A stretch of 64,000 bases of DNA. It comes from Eleftheria terrae (GTDB taxonomy: Bacteria > Pseudomonadota > Gammaproteobacteria > Burkholderiales > Burkholderiaceae_C). The stretch covers positions 4,464,001 through 4,528,000 of the forward strand of contig NZ_CP106951.1 in NCBI RefSeq assembly GCF_030419005.1, in the 5' to 3' direction. The position numbers and the translations under genes are program-made. Positions within the stretch are counted from its first letter, which is position 1, and each line of letters starts with the position of its first letter. The notes under the pieces are model-generated. The model saw nothing but the letters and a program-made list of their open reading frames with translations. It did not search any database and was not told where the DNA came from. Positions 44,048 to 54,507 of the stretch are shown piece after piece.

Positions 44048-46737
44048 AGATCATCGAATGCAAAGTTCTGCGCGGCCCGAATGTGCATGCCCGCAAGCCC
44101 TGCCTGGAGGCGGTGCTGGACCTCGAAGAGCTCGACCAGGTCGATTCCAACACCTTGCCGGGCTTTGTCGACCGCCTGCTTCAGGCCCTGCCCAGCCTGC
44201 AAGAGCACCATTGCTCGCTGGGACATCCCGGCGGCTTCGTCGAGCGCCTGCGCGAAGGCACCTGGCTGGGCCATGTGACCGAGCATGTGCAGCTGGAGTT
44301 GCAGTCGCTGGCGGGCCCCGAGGTGCGCTTCGGCCGCACCCGCATGATCCCGGGGCGGCCGCGCCACTACCGCGTGGTGTGCGCCTGGCGGGTGGAGTCG
44401 GTGGCCTCGCGTGCGCTGGACCTGGCGGTGGCCCTGGTCGAGGCGGCGGTGGCCGGCACGCCCTGGGACAGCGCCGCGGCGGTGCGCGAACTGAAGGCAC
44501 TGCATGACCGGGACGCGGCCGGCCCCAGCACGCGGGCGGTCCTCGAGGCGGCCGAGCAGCGCGGCATTCCGGTGCTGCCCATCGGCGAGGACGGAGCGCT
44601 CTACCAGCTTGGCTGGGGGGCGCGCCAGCGTCGCATCGATGCCACCCTGACCAGCGAGACGCGGCAGATCGCCGTCGACATCGCGGGCGACAAGGAGCAG
44701 ACCAAGCGGCTGCTGGCGCTTGCCGGCATTCCGGTGCCCGACGGGCGCCTGGTGCACAGCCTCGAGGAAGCCCGGGCGGCGGCCGAGGCGATCGGCGGCA
44801 CGGTGACCCTCAAGCCCCTGGGAGGCAACCAGGGCAAGGGCGTGTCGACCCGGGTGGACACGCCCGAGCAGCTGCGGGCCGCGTATGAGCGTGCCCGCGT
44901 GCATGACAGTGAAGTCATCGTCGAGCGCACCGTGTCGGGTTTCGACCACCGGGTGCTGGTGGTCGGCCGGCAAGTGGTGGCCGCGGCACGCCGCCTGCCG
45001 CCCAGCGTGGTCGGCGACGGCACGCGCACGGTGCGCCAGCTGGTGGCCGAGCTGAATGCCGACCCGCGCCGTGGCGAGGGGCACAGCAGCACGCTGACCC
45101 AGGTGCCGCTCGACGGCTGCGCCGACGACATGCTGGCCACCCAGGGCCTGGCGCTGGACAGCGTGCCGGAGGCCGGGCGGGCGGTGGTCCTGCGCAGCAA
45201 TGCCAACCTGTCCACCGGCGGAATCGCCGAGGACGTTACCGACCAGCTGCACCCGGACACCGCCGCGCTGTGCGTGCGGGCGGCCCGCCGCATCGGCCTG
45301 GACGTGGCCGGCATCGACGTGGTGTGTGCCGACATCGGCCAGCCCCTGGCGGCGCAGGGCGGCGCGCTGATCGAGGTGAACGCGGCGCCCGGCATCCGCA
45401 TGCACGAATGGCCTTGCGCCGGCGCGCCACGCCGGGCGGGGCGGGCGATCGTCGATTCTCTGTTCGGCCCGCAGGAGGACGGACGCATCCCGGTGGTCGC
45501 GGTGACCGGGACCAACGGCAAGACCACCACGGTACTGGCCATCGAGCATGTGCTGCGCAGCACCGGCCGGCGCACCGGCTGCGCCACCACCGAAGGCGTG
45601 TTCATCGACGGCCAGCCCCTCATGGCGGGCGACTGCTCCGGGTACTGGTCGGCGCAGGCGGTGCTGAGCGACCCCGATGTGGAGGTTGCGGTGCTGGAGA
45701 CGGCCCGTGGCGGCATCCTGCGCCGCGGGCTCGGTTTCGACCGCTGCGAGGTGGCGGTGGTGCTCAATATCGCGGCCGACCACCTGGGGCAGGACGGGAT
45801 AGACACACTGGAGGACCTGGCCAACGTGAAGAGCGTGGTGGCCGAGGCGGCGACCGGCGCGGTCGTGCTGAATGCCGAGGACCCGCATTGCGTAGCGATG
45901 GCCGAAGCGCTGCGGCCCGGCACCGAGCTGCTGTACTTCTCGATGGACCCTCACTCGCTGGTGCTCGCTCGCCACCTGCGTGGCGGTGGCCGTGCGGTGG
46001 TGCTGCGGCAGGGCGTGATCTGGCTGCAGGGCCGCGGCTGGGGCCATCCGGTGGCCGAGGTGGCCAGCCTGCCCTTCACCTTCGGTGGGCAGGCGCCGTT
46101 CAACGTGGCCAACGCCCTGGCGGCGGCGGCGGCGCTGGTGGCATTGCGGCTGCACCCCTCCGAGATCGCTCGCGCGCTGGCCACCTTCCGCTGCTCGGCC
46201 GAGACCAATCCGCTGCGCATGAATGTGTTTGACGTGCAGGGGGTGCGGGTGGTGGTGGACTATGCGCACAATCCAGCGGCCTTCCAGGCGCTGCTGCAGA
46301 CCGTGCGGCAATTCCGCCCGCGCCGCTGCATTGGCGTGGTGTCCGCCCCGGGCGACCGGCGCGACGCCGAGCTGGAGGAGGTGGGGGCCATCTGCGCCCG
46401 CGGCCTGGATGAGATGTGGGTGTTCGAGCTCGACGAAGACCGCGGCCGCCCACCCGGCGCCACCGCCGCGGTGATCCTGCGCGGCGCGCGCTCGGCGGCG
46501 CCCGGGCGGCCGATGACGGCCGTGCTGCCGGTGCGGCAGGCGCTGCAGCAGGCCTTGTGCGCCTGTCGCCCGGGCGATGTGCTGGTCTATGGCTGCGCGG
46601 TCGAGCTCGGCGACCTGCAGGCCGCCGCCGAAGGTCGCTCGGTGGAAGAAGTGGCGCTGCCGGACTGGCACCGCCTGCCCGATGGCCCCATGCGGCTGCC
46701 CGAGGGCCCGCGCTCGCGAGAGGCGATGGTGATGTGA
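44044..46737 (+). CDS. cphA: Cyanophycin synthetase
   Basis: 897 aa. It polymerises Asp and Arg into cyanophycin, a nitrogen reserve, with two ATPs per dipeptide. Domain order: N-terminal domain (to about 200), ATP-grasp (about 210-470; TVTLKPLGGNQGKGVSTRVD, LIEVNAAPGIRMHEWP), then a Mur-ligase-like domain with the P-loop VAVTGTNGKTTTVLA (near 488) and the closing Mur C domain (VVDYAHNPAAFQALL). The length is standard for CphA (about 870-900). The ATG is coupled to cphB; the stop overlaps the SIR2 start (GTGA). Confidence 0.97.
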   Translation: MKIIECKVLRGPNVHARKPCLEAVLDLEELDQVDSNTLPGFVDRLLQALPSLQEHHCSLGHPGGFVERLREGTWLGHVTEHVQLELQSLAGPEVRFGRTRMIPGRPRHYRVVCAWRVESVASRALDLAVALVEAAVAGTPWDSAAAVRELKALHDRDAAGPSTRAVLEAAEQRGIPVLPIGEDGALYQLGWGARQRRIDATLTSETRQIAVDIAGDKEQTKRLLALAGIPVPDGRLVHSLEEARAAAEAIGGTVTLKPLGGNQGKGVSTRVDTPEQLRAAYERARVHDSEVIVERTVSGFDHRVLVVGRQVVAAARRLPPSVVGDGTRTVRQLVAELNADPRRGEGHSSTLTQVPLDGCADDMLATQGLALDSVPEAGRAVVLRSNANLSTGGIAEDVTDQLHPDTAALCVRAARRIGLDVAGIDVVCADIGQPLAAQGGALIEVNAAPGIRMHEWPCAGAPRRAGRAIVDSLFGPQEDGRIPVVAVTGTNGKTTTVLAIEHVLRSTGRRTGCATTEGVFIDGQPLMAGDCSGYWSAQAVLSDPDVEVAVLETARGGILRRGLGFDRCEVAVVLNIAADHLGQDGIDTLEDLANVKSVVAEAATGAVVLNAEDPHCVAMAEALRPGTELLYFSMDPHSLVLARHLRGGGRAVVLRQGVIWLQGRGWGHPVAEVASLPFTFGGQAPFNVANALAAAAALVALRLHPSEIARALATFRCSAETNPLRMNVFDVQGVRVVVDYAHNPAAFQALLQTVRQFRPRRCIGVVSAPGDRRDAELEEVGAICARGLDEMWVFELDEDRGRPPGATAAVILRGARSAAPGRPMTAVLPVRQALQQALCACRPGDVLVYGCAVELGDLQAAAEGRSVEEVALPDWHRLPDGPMRLPEGPRSREAMVM

Positions 46738-47602
46738 GCGAGGTGGGCGACGGTCTGGCGAGGGGCCCCGGGAGCGGCCCGGGAAGCGGTGCCCGCGAGG
46801 CCTTGCGCGAGGCGTGCCGGCAGGGGCGGGCGGTGCTGTTCGTCGGCGCCGGCGTGTCGCTGTCGCTCGGCCTGCCGCCGTGGAGCGAGCTCATCGACCA
46901 CATGGCGCGCGAGCTCGGCCACGAGCCGGAGGCCTTCCGCAGCTACGGCAGCTACCTTGCCCTGGCCGAGTACTTCCGGCTGCAGCACGGCAACATCGGC
47001 CCCCTGCGCAGCTGGATGGACCGGCAATGGCATGGCCAGCACATCCAGGTCCATCAGTCACGGGTGCACGAGCTCATCGTGCAAGGCGGCTTCGAGCTCA
47101 TCTACACGACCAACTACGACCGCTGGCTGGAGAATGCCTTCGAGCATTGGGGCCGCGACTACGTGAAGATCGTCAACGTGGCGGACCTGGCGCGCATCCG
47201 CCCGGGCGCGACGCAGATCGTCAAGTTCCACGGCGATTTCGAGAACGACGACTCCATCGTGCTGGACGAGACCAGCTACTTCCGCCGGCTGGAATTCGAG
47301 TCGCCACTGGACATCAAGCTGCGTGCCGATGTGCTCGGGCGCTCGGTGCTGTTCATCGGCTACAGCCTGGCGGACATCAACATCCGATACCTCTTCTACA
47401 AGCTGGCCCAGTTGTGGAAGGCCGCGGTGCCGGGGCTGCCGCAGCCGCGTTCCTATATCTTCTCGGCCCAGCCGAACCCGGTGCAGGCGGCCGTGCTGGC
47501 GCAGTGGGGCATCGAAATGGTAAGCAGCGAGCACGAGGATCCGTCTCAGGGACTGGTGGAGTTCCTCGAGTCGGTGGTGCCGCCGCGGCCGGACCGCTCC
47601 GC

Positions 47603-49315
<1,713 letters not shown>

Positions 49316-49320
49316 GGTCT

Positions 49321-50409
49321 TCACATCCGCGGGGCAGGGGCGCGTGCCGCGGCCTTGCGCTCGGGCGCGCGGCCGCGGGCGGCCGGTGGCTGCGCCGGGT
49401 CGGCCGGCCGGGTCGCCGGCCCTGCCTGCCACGCTTGTTCCGCCATGCGCCGGCCTTGGTGGATCAGCTCGTCGATGCGCTCCGGCGAGTAGTCGTAATG
49501 GCTGGAGATGGTGTCGTGAGGCAGCGCTTCGCGGTGGATCTGCAGCAGCCGCGGCCGTGTCGCCGGGTCCTGGTTCGGCCCTGCGAACTTGTCCTGCTGC
49601 ATCAGCTCCAGCATGCGGGTAGCCAGTTCCAGGCCGGCCACCGGGGGGACGGCGCTGCGCCGCGGCATCTGCTCGATGCTGATGATGAGCAGGTCGGCAT
49701 CGTCGTCCAGCCGGCCCGAGGCCTTCAGCTGTTCGAGCGCGAGTGGCACCATGGAGTGGCGAATCATGTCGCCGTCCCAGTAGAGGCGGCCATCGATCTC
49801 GACCGGCTCGAACAGCAGCGGCACCGCCGAGCTGGCTGCCAGGTGCAGTGGCTCGATCGACTCGCGGTCGCTGCCGAACAGGCGCAGTTCGCCGGCCTCC
49901 AGGTCCACCGCCGGCACCGCCAGCCAGGGGCCGTCGTGCCCCGGGCCGCCGTAGCGGCCAAACGCCTCCTGCAGGGTCTGCAGCATGCGGCTGCGGTCGA
50001 GCAGCGGCATGCGGGCCCGGTGCAGCGCGGCATAGGGCGTCCAGTGGGCCGGAATCGAGCGATAGAGGGCGCGGTTGCCGAGCAACAGCCCGGTCAGCAC
50101 GCCGTTCCAGCTGCGCACGCTGCCGCCCGGCACGGCGGCCGACAGCGGCCAGACATCGGCCGGCCCGAGGAACGGGAAGGAGGGCGTGGCCAGCCGCTCG
50201 CGCCAGAACGCTTCCAGCAGGCCGGCACCCCAGTCCGGCGTGCCATGGTGCCGCGCGATGAGGGCCGAGTTGATGGCCCCGATCGAGGCCCCTGCGACCC
50301 CCACCAGTTCGGCGCCGGCCTCGCGCATGCGCTCGGACAGCGCGAGCCAGGCGCCACAACCGAATGCGCCCAGAGACCCACCGCCCTGGAACAGCAGCAG
50401 TACCTTCAT
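49321..50409 (-). CDS. Patatin-like phospholipase
   Basis: 362 aa. The oxyanion loop QGGGSLGAFGCGAW (residues 8-21), the nucleophile elbow GASIGAIN (Ser42) and the catalytic aspartate in LYWDGDMIRHSMV define the patatin family. These serine/aspartate enzymes deacylate membrane lipids or storage lipids. The sequence lacks a signal peptide. It is the first gene of a pair with recQ (5-bp gap). The start at 50409 has a GGAG site upstream. C-terminal residues after about 320 are low-complexity (Pro, Ala, Arg). Confidence 0.9.
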   Translation of the reverse strand: MKVLLLFQGGGSLGAFGCGAWLALSERMREAGAELVGVAGASIGAINSALIARHHGTPDWGAGLLEAFWRERLATPSFPFLGPADVWPLSAAVPGGSVRSWNGVLTGLLLGNRALYRSIPAHWTPYAALHRARMPLLDRSRMLQTLQEAFGRYGGPGHDGPWLAVPAVDLEAGELRLFGSDRESIEPLHLAASSAVPLLFEPVEIDGRLYWDGDMIRHSMVPLALEQLKASGRLDDDADLLIISIEQMPRRSAVPPVAGLELATRMLELMQQDKFAGPNQDPATRPRLLQIHREALPHDTISSHYDYSPERIDELIHQGRRMAEQAWQAGPATRPADPAQPPAARGRAPERKAAARAPAPRM

Positions 50410-50518
50410 TCGTGCTTCTCCCCGGCCCCTGGCCGTCCCGCGGCCCCGAAAGCGGGCCGTCCAGGGGGCTCTAGCAAGCCGCGATCCTTGCCGGGCGAGG
50501 CCTGCCAGTTCACATAAA

Positions 50519-50541
50519 ATGCAAACGATTCTCAATTGCAT
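50519..50541 (+). promoter_or_regulatory. Fur box upstream of the siderophore receptor
   Basis: ATGCAA-ACGATTCTCAA-TTGCAT (50519-50541). On the opposite strand the core reads TTGAGAATCGTTTGC, close to the GAGAATCATT-type arms of Fur boxes. It is 15 bp before the ATG of the TonB receptor, overlapping TAAAAT (50515-50520) that could be a -10. Iron-dependent repression is the natural inference. Confidence 0.75.
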
Positions 50542-50555
50542 AAATCGGTTCCTGC

Positions 50556-52685
50556 ATGCGCACCCCTGCTGCCTTCCTCCCCCGCCTGCCCGCCCCGTCG
50601 CTGGTTGCCCTGGCTTGTTGTGCTGCCGCGCTCGGCCTGCCCGGCCTGGCACAGGCCCAGCAGCCGCCGGCCGAGAAGACGCTGGAGGAAGTGACCGTCT
50701 CGGGTCGGCGTGGCCCGAGCTACACCTCGCGCACGGTGCAGGTCGGCACGTTCCGGGACCAGGACCCGCTCGACGTCCCGCTGACCAACAACGCCGTCAC
50801 CCGGGAAGTGCTCGACGCGCAAGGTGCTCGCAGCCTGTACGAGGCGCTGCGCAACACCGCCGGCGTGACCCGCTCGCAGCTCAACGGCTCGGTCTACGAC
50901 AACATTTCCATCCGCGGCATCCTGGTCGAGAACCGTGGCAACCATCGGCTCAACGGTTCGCTGCCCATCATCAACCTGGTCGATGTGCCGCTCGAGAACA
51001 AGGAGCGGGTCGAGGTGCTCAAGGGCGCGTCCTCGCTGTACTACGGCTTCCTGCCGCCGTCGGGCCTGGTGAACTACGTCACCAAGCGGGCCACCGCGAC
51101 GCCGGTGACGCGGCTCAACACCTCGGTCAACAACCACGGCGGCGTGGATGTGCATGCCGACATCGGCCGGCGCTTCGGGCCCGAGCAGTCGATGGGGCTG
51201 CGGGTCAACGCGGCGGCGGGCCGGGTCGAGACCGGCGTGCAGCGTGTCGAGGGTGAACGCTCGCTGGCCTCGGCCGCCTGGGACTGGAAGGTCAGCCCCA
51301 CCGTCAACCTCAAGCTGGACGTCGAGCACTACCGCAAGAACGTCAGCGAGCCGCCGGCCTGGACCGCCACCGGACGGGTGCCCCGCCTGCCGGGCAACAC
51401 CACCAACGCCGGTGGCGAATGGCAACGCTACGACGCCGCCGCCACCAATGTGCTGCTGCATGCCGACATTGCGCTCAATGACGCCTGGCTGCTGACGCTG
51501 GAGGCCGGCCGCGCCCGCACCGAGCGGGACCGCCGCCTGTCGGAATTCAAGCTGCTCGACCCGGCCACCGGCGCCGGCACGCTGACCCAGTATTTCGCCG
51601 AGGACCAGGTGTTTCGCAACAGCAACCAGCGGGTGGAGCTGGGCGGGCGCTTTGCCACCAGCGGCCTCACCCACGAGCTGACGGTCGGCGTGACGCGCAA
51701 CCACCGGGATGACGGTCTGCCGGCCTATGGGCCCTCGGTCGTGCGCAACCAGAACGGCTATGCGCCGGCTTCCCTGTCGTCGCTGCCGTTGCCGGCACAG
51801 ACGGGCCGCATCGACACCCGGATCACCGACCTGGGCGCCTATGTGGCCGACCGGCTGATCCTCAACGAACGCTGGCAGCTGCTGGCCGGCCTGCGCTACA
51901 CCGACTACCGCTACGACTCGCTGCTGCGCGCCGGCGCCGCCCGCACGCCGAATCGCTATGACACCCGGCAGACCACGCCCAACTACTCGCTGCTGTACAA
52001 GGCGAGCGAGAACCTGTCGTTCTATGCCAGCTACCTCAAGGGCCTGGAGGAGACCGCGCAGCCGCAGGCGCGGCATGCCAACTATGGCCAGTACCTGGAG
52101 CCCGCGGTCAGCCGGCAGAAGGAGATCGGCCTGAAGGCGCGCCTGGCACGCGAGCTGTTGCTGCAGGCCGCGCTCTTCGACATCGAGCGCCAGGGCACCA
52201 CCTTGACCCCCGCCAACGAGCAGGTGCTGACAGGCCGCACCCGCTACCGCGGGCTGGAACTCTCGGCCAGCGGCGAGTTGAACGCGAACTGGTCGATGAT
52301 CGCTTCCGCCCAGCTGATGCGTGCCGAGATCGAGCGGTCCCGCGTGGTCGGCGAGACGGGCAAGACGCCCGAGAATACGCCCAAGCACACCTTCAGCCTG
52401 TTCGGTGAATACAAGCTGCCTGGCGTGCCGGGGCTGGCGGTCAATGGCGGGATCTTCCATGTCGGCAAGCGCGCGCTGAACAACCGCAATTCCGACCAGC
52501 TCGGCAGCTACACCACCCTGTCCTTCGGCAGCCGCTACAAGACCCGCTGGAACCAGGTGCCGGTGACCCTGCAGGCCAACCTCGACAATGCCGCCGACCG
52601 CGCCTACTGGAGCACCGGCGGCAACGGGTTGATGGGCGTGGGGCTGCCGCGCACGCTGCGCCTGGCGGCCAGCTTCGACTTCTGA
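50556..52685 (+). CDS. TonB-dependent siderophore receptor
   Basis: 709 aa outer-membrane ferric-siderophore receptor. Signal peptide to about residue 32 (cleavage after AQA), then the TonB box region LEEVTVSGRRG, plug motifs (RSLYEALRNTAGVTRSQLNG, SIRGILVENRGNHRLNG, NKERVEVLKGASSLYYGFLP) and a 22-strand barrel ending in AASFDF with the canonical C-terminal Phe. The siderophore cannot be specified. It is followed after 2 bp by a PepSY reductase-like gene, and a Fur box lies upstream. Confidence 0.94.
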   Translation: MRTPAAFLPRLPAPSLVALACCAAALGLPGLAQAQQPPAEKTLEEVTVSGRRGPSYTSRTVQVGTFRDQDPLDVPLTNNAVTREVLDAQGARSLYEALRNTAGVTRSQLNGSVYDNISIRGILVENRGNHRLNGSLPIINLVDVPLENKERVEVLKGASSLYYGFLPPSGLVNYVTKRATATPVTRLNTSVNNHGGVDVHADIGRRFGPEQSMGLRVNAAAGRVETGVQRVEGERSLASAAWDWKVSPTVNLKLDVEHYRKNVSEPPAWTATGRVPRLPGNTTNAGGEWQRYDAAATNVLLHADIALNDAWLLTLEAGRARTERDRRLSEFKLLDPATGAGTLTQYFAEDQVFRNSNQRVELGGRFATSGLTHELTVGVTRNHRDDGLPAYGPSVVRNQNGYAPASLSSLPLPAQTGRIDTRITDLGAYVADRLILNERWQLLAGLRYTDYRYDSLLRAGAARTPNRYDTRQTTPNYSLLYKASENLSFYASYLKGLEETAQPQARHANYGQYLEPAVSRQKEIGLKARLARELLLQAALFDIERQGTTLTPANEQVLTGRTRYRGLELSASGELNANWSMIASAQLMRAEIERSRVVGETGKTPENTPKHTFSLFGEYKLPGVPGLAVNGGIFHVGKRALNNRNSDQLGSYTTLSFGSRYKTRWNQVPVTLQANLDNAADRAYWSTGGNGLMGVGLPRTLRLAASFDF

Positions 52686-52687
52686 GC

Positions 52688-53779
52688 ATGGCCCGCCCCA
52701 CGGCCCGCCGGCTCTGGCTGCTGGCGCACCGCTGGATCGGGCTGAGCCTGGGCCTGTTGCTGCTGCTGGCCGGCCTGACCGGTGCCGCCCTGGTGGTGGC
52801 CCGGCCGGCCGACGAGGTCGTGCATGAGGCGCTGTACCGGGCCCCGGCGGGCAGCCATGGCGCGGTCTCCCTGGACACGGTGCGCCAGCGGCTGTCGGCC
52901 GAGTTCCCGGCCGGCACCGGCTACACCCTGCGCCCGCCCCGGCTTCCCGGCGAGGCATTGCTGGTGTATGTGCGCGGGCCGTGGAGCGGCACCCTGCACC
53001 TGGACCCGTCGACCGGCGCCGAGCTGGGCCGCCGTGGCGAGCACGAGGGCGTCTTCAACTTCCTGTTCGAGCTGCATGCCACCTTGCTGCTGGAAGACAC
53101 CGGGCGCGCGGTGCTGGCCAGCGCCGTGCTGGCCTACCTGGTGCTGCTGCTGTCCGGCCTGGTGTTGTGGTGGCCGGCCCGCTGGCGGCACGCCTTCAGC
53201 GTGCGCTGGGTGGCCGGGCTGACGCGCGCCTTGTTCGACCTGCACCGGGTGGCGGGCGCCCTGCTGGGCCTCGGCATTGCCGTGTCGGTACTGACCGGCG
53301 CCTACATGGCCTGGCGGCCGCTCTCCGGCTGGGTCTCCGCCGCGGCGGGCGCCACCGCGTCGGCCCCACCGGCACTGGCGCCGACGGCGGCCGGCACGGG
53401 CCCGGCGCCGTCATTGGACGCGGTGGTGGCCGAGGCGGCGCGCCACTTCCCGGGGGGCCAGCTCGGTTATGTGCAATGGCCGGCGCGCGTGGGCAGCCCT
53501 GGCCGCATTCGCTTTCGCATGCCGGACGATCCGCATCCCAACGGGCTGAGTTCCGCCTGGTTCGATCCGCGCGACGGCCGCCTGCTGGCCCTGCACCCGT
53601 GGCAGCAGCTGGACCCCGGTGCGCGTGCCTATGCCTGGATCTACCCCTTGCACATCGGCCGGCTGGGCGGGCCTTGGCACCTGGTGCTGAATGCCACGTT
53701 CGGCCTGGCGCTGGCGGGGCTGGGCGTGAGCGGGGTGTGGCTCTGGTGGCGGCGGCGGCGCGCGCGGCGCGGCGCCTGA
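52688..53779 (+). CDS. PepSY-associated membrane protein, iron-uptake type
   Basis: 363 aa with four hydrophobic helices. It starts LWLLAHRWIGLSLGLLLLLA, followed by PepSY-type periplasmic segments (LPGEALLVYVRGPWSGTLHL, SAWFDPRDGRLLALHPWQQL) and LFDLHRVAGALLGLGIAVSV and IYPLHIGRLGGPWHLVLNA. The conserved histidines in the helices suggest haem coordination. Proteins of this type next to siderophore receptors are thought to reduce or release ferric siderophore iron. It lies 2 bp after the receptor stop. Confidence 0.88.
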   Translation: MARPTARRLWLLAHRWIGLSLGLLLLLAGLTGAALVVARPADEVVHEALYRAPAGSHGAVSLDTVRQRLSAEFPAGTGYTLRPPRLPGEALLVYVRGPWSGTLHLDPSTGAELGRRGEHEGVFNFLFELHATLLLEDTGRAVLASAVLAYLVLLLSGLVLWWPARWRHAFSVRWVAGLTRALFDLHRVAGALLGLGIAVSVLTGAYMAWRPLSGWVSAAAGATASAPPALAPTAAGTGPAPSLDAVVAEAARHFPGGQLGYVQWPARVGSPGRIRFRMPDDPHPNGLSSAWFDPRDGRLLALHPWQQLDPGARAYAWIYPLHIGRLGGPWHLVLNATFGLALAGLGVSGVWLWWRRRRARRGA

Positions 53780-53922
53780 AGCGGCTCGCTCGCGCGCCTG
53801 GCGGCCGGGCGGCGGCGGCCCCGCACTGGGCGGCCCGCCCTTCGTGGCATGCCGGTTGCCCGCTCTGGTAGCCAGGGCGCGCGCACCGGCGCAGGCCCGC
53901 ACCACGACACAAGGAGCAGTCC

Positions 53923-54420
53923 ATGAAGAAAACCTGGGTACTGGTGGCCGACGAAGGCATCGTTCGCATCCTGCAGATGCCGGAGGACGGCGACGAACTG
54001 GAAAGCGTCGAGGAGCTCACCGACGCGGCTGCACATGCGAGCACTGCGGCACTCGAGCGGGATGCCTATGGTCGTCGCAGCACCACCACCTCGCAGGCAC
54101 CCCAGCCGGGCAATGCCGGGCGCTTGCATCCCGTCTCGAGCATCACGTCCTCGGCCGGCGAAGACCCGCAGCACCTGGAGGCCGAAGGCTTCGCGCGGCG
54201 GGTGGTGGAGCACCTCACCGATGCCTTGCACAAGAAGCGCTTCGACGAACTCCGCATCGTCGCGGCCCCGCGCTTCCTCGGCATGCTGCGCAAAGCCATG
54301 GGCCACGAATTGAGCCGGGCGGTCGCCGACGAGCTGGACAAGGACCTCATCCATCTCGAGAACCGCGAGATCACCCAGCGGCTCTTCCCGCGGCCGGCCG
54401 CGGGCGGCGCGCCTCGCTGA
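53923..54420 (+). CDS. Host-attachment-protein family protein
   Basis: 165 aa soluble protein starting KKTWVLVADEGIVRILQMPE, with the RRVVEHLTDALHKKRFDELR and RIVAAPRFLGMLRKAMGHEL and VADELDKDLIHLENREITQR segments of the family called 'protein required for attachment to host cells'. The name comes from plant-associated relatives; its biochemical role is unclear, and it is common in free-living bacteria. A good ribosome site (AAGGAGCAG) supports the start. It converges with the hybrid kinase gene. Confidence 0.85.
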   Translation: MKKTWVLVADEGIVRILQMPEDGDELESVEELTDAAAHASTAALERDAYGRRSTTTSQAPQPGNAGRLHPVSSITSSAGEDPQHLEAEGFARRVVEHLTDALHKKRFDELRIVAAPRFLGMLRKAMGHELSRAVADELDKDLIHLENREITQRLFPRPAAGGAPR

Positions 54421-54461
54421 GCCGGCCTGCGGCGCCTGGCCACGGCGCGGCGGTAGCCGCA

Positions 54462-54496
54462 GCCGTGGTTGCAGCGCGCCCCGCTGCAGCCACGGC
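54462..54496. terminator. Long hairpin between convergent genes
   Basis: GCCGTGGTTGCAGCG (54462-54476) pairs with CGCTGCAGCCACGGC (54482-54496): 15 positions with one G-U wobble and a five-base loop CGCCC. It occupies the gap between the host-attachment gene and the convergent hybrid kinase. There is no T tract, so it may need Rho or act as an mRNA end stabiliser. Confidence 0.65.
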
Positions 54497-54507
54497 CGGT
54501 CGCCGCG

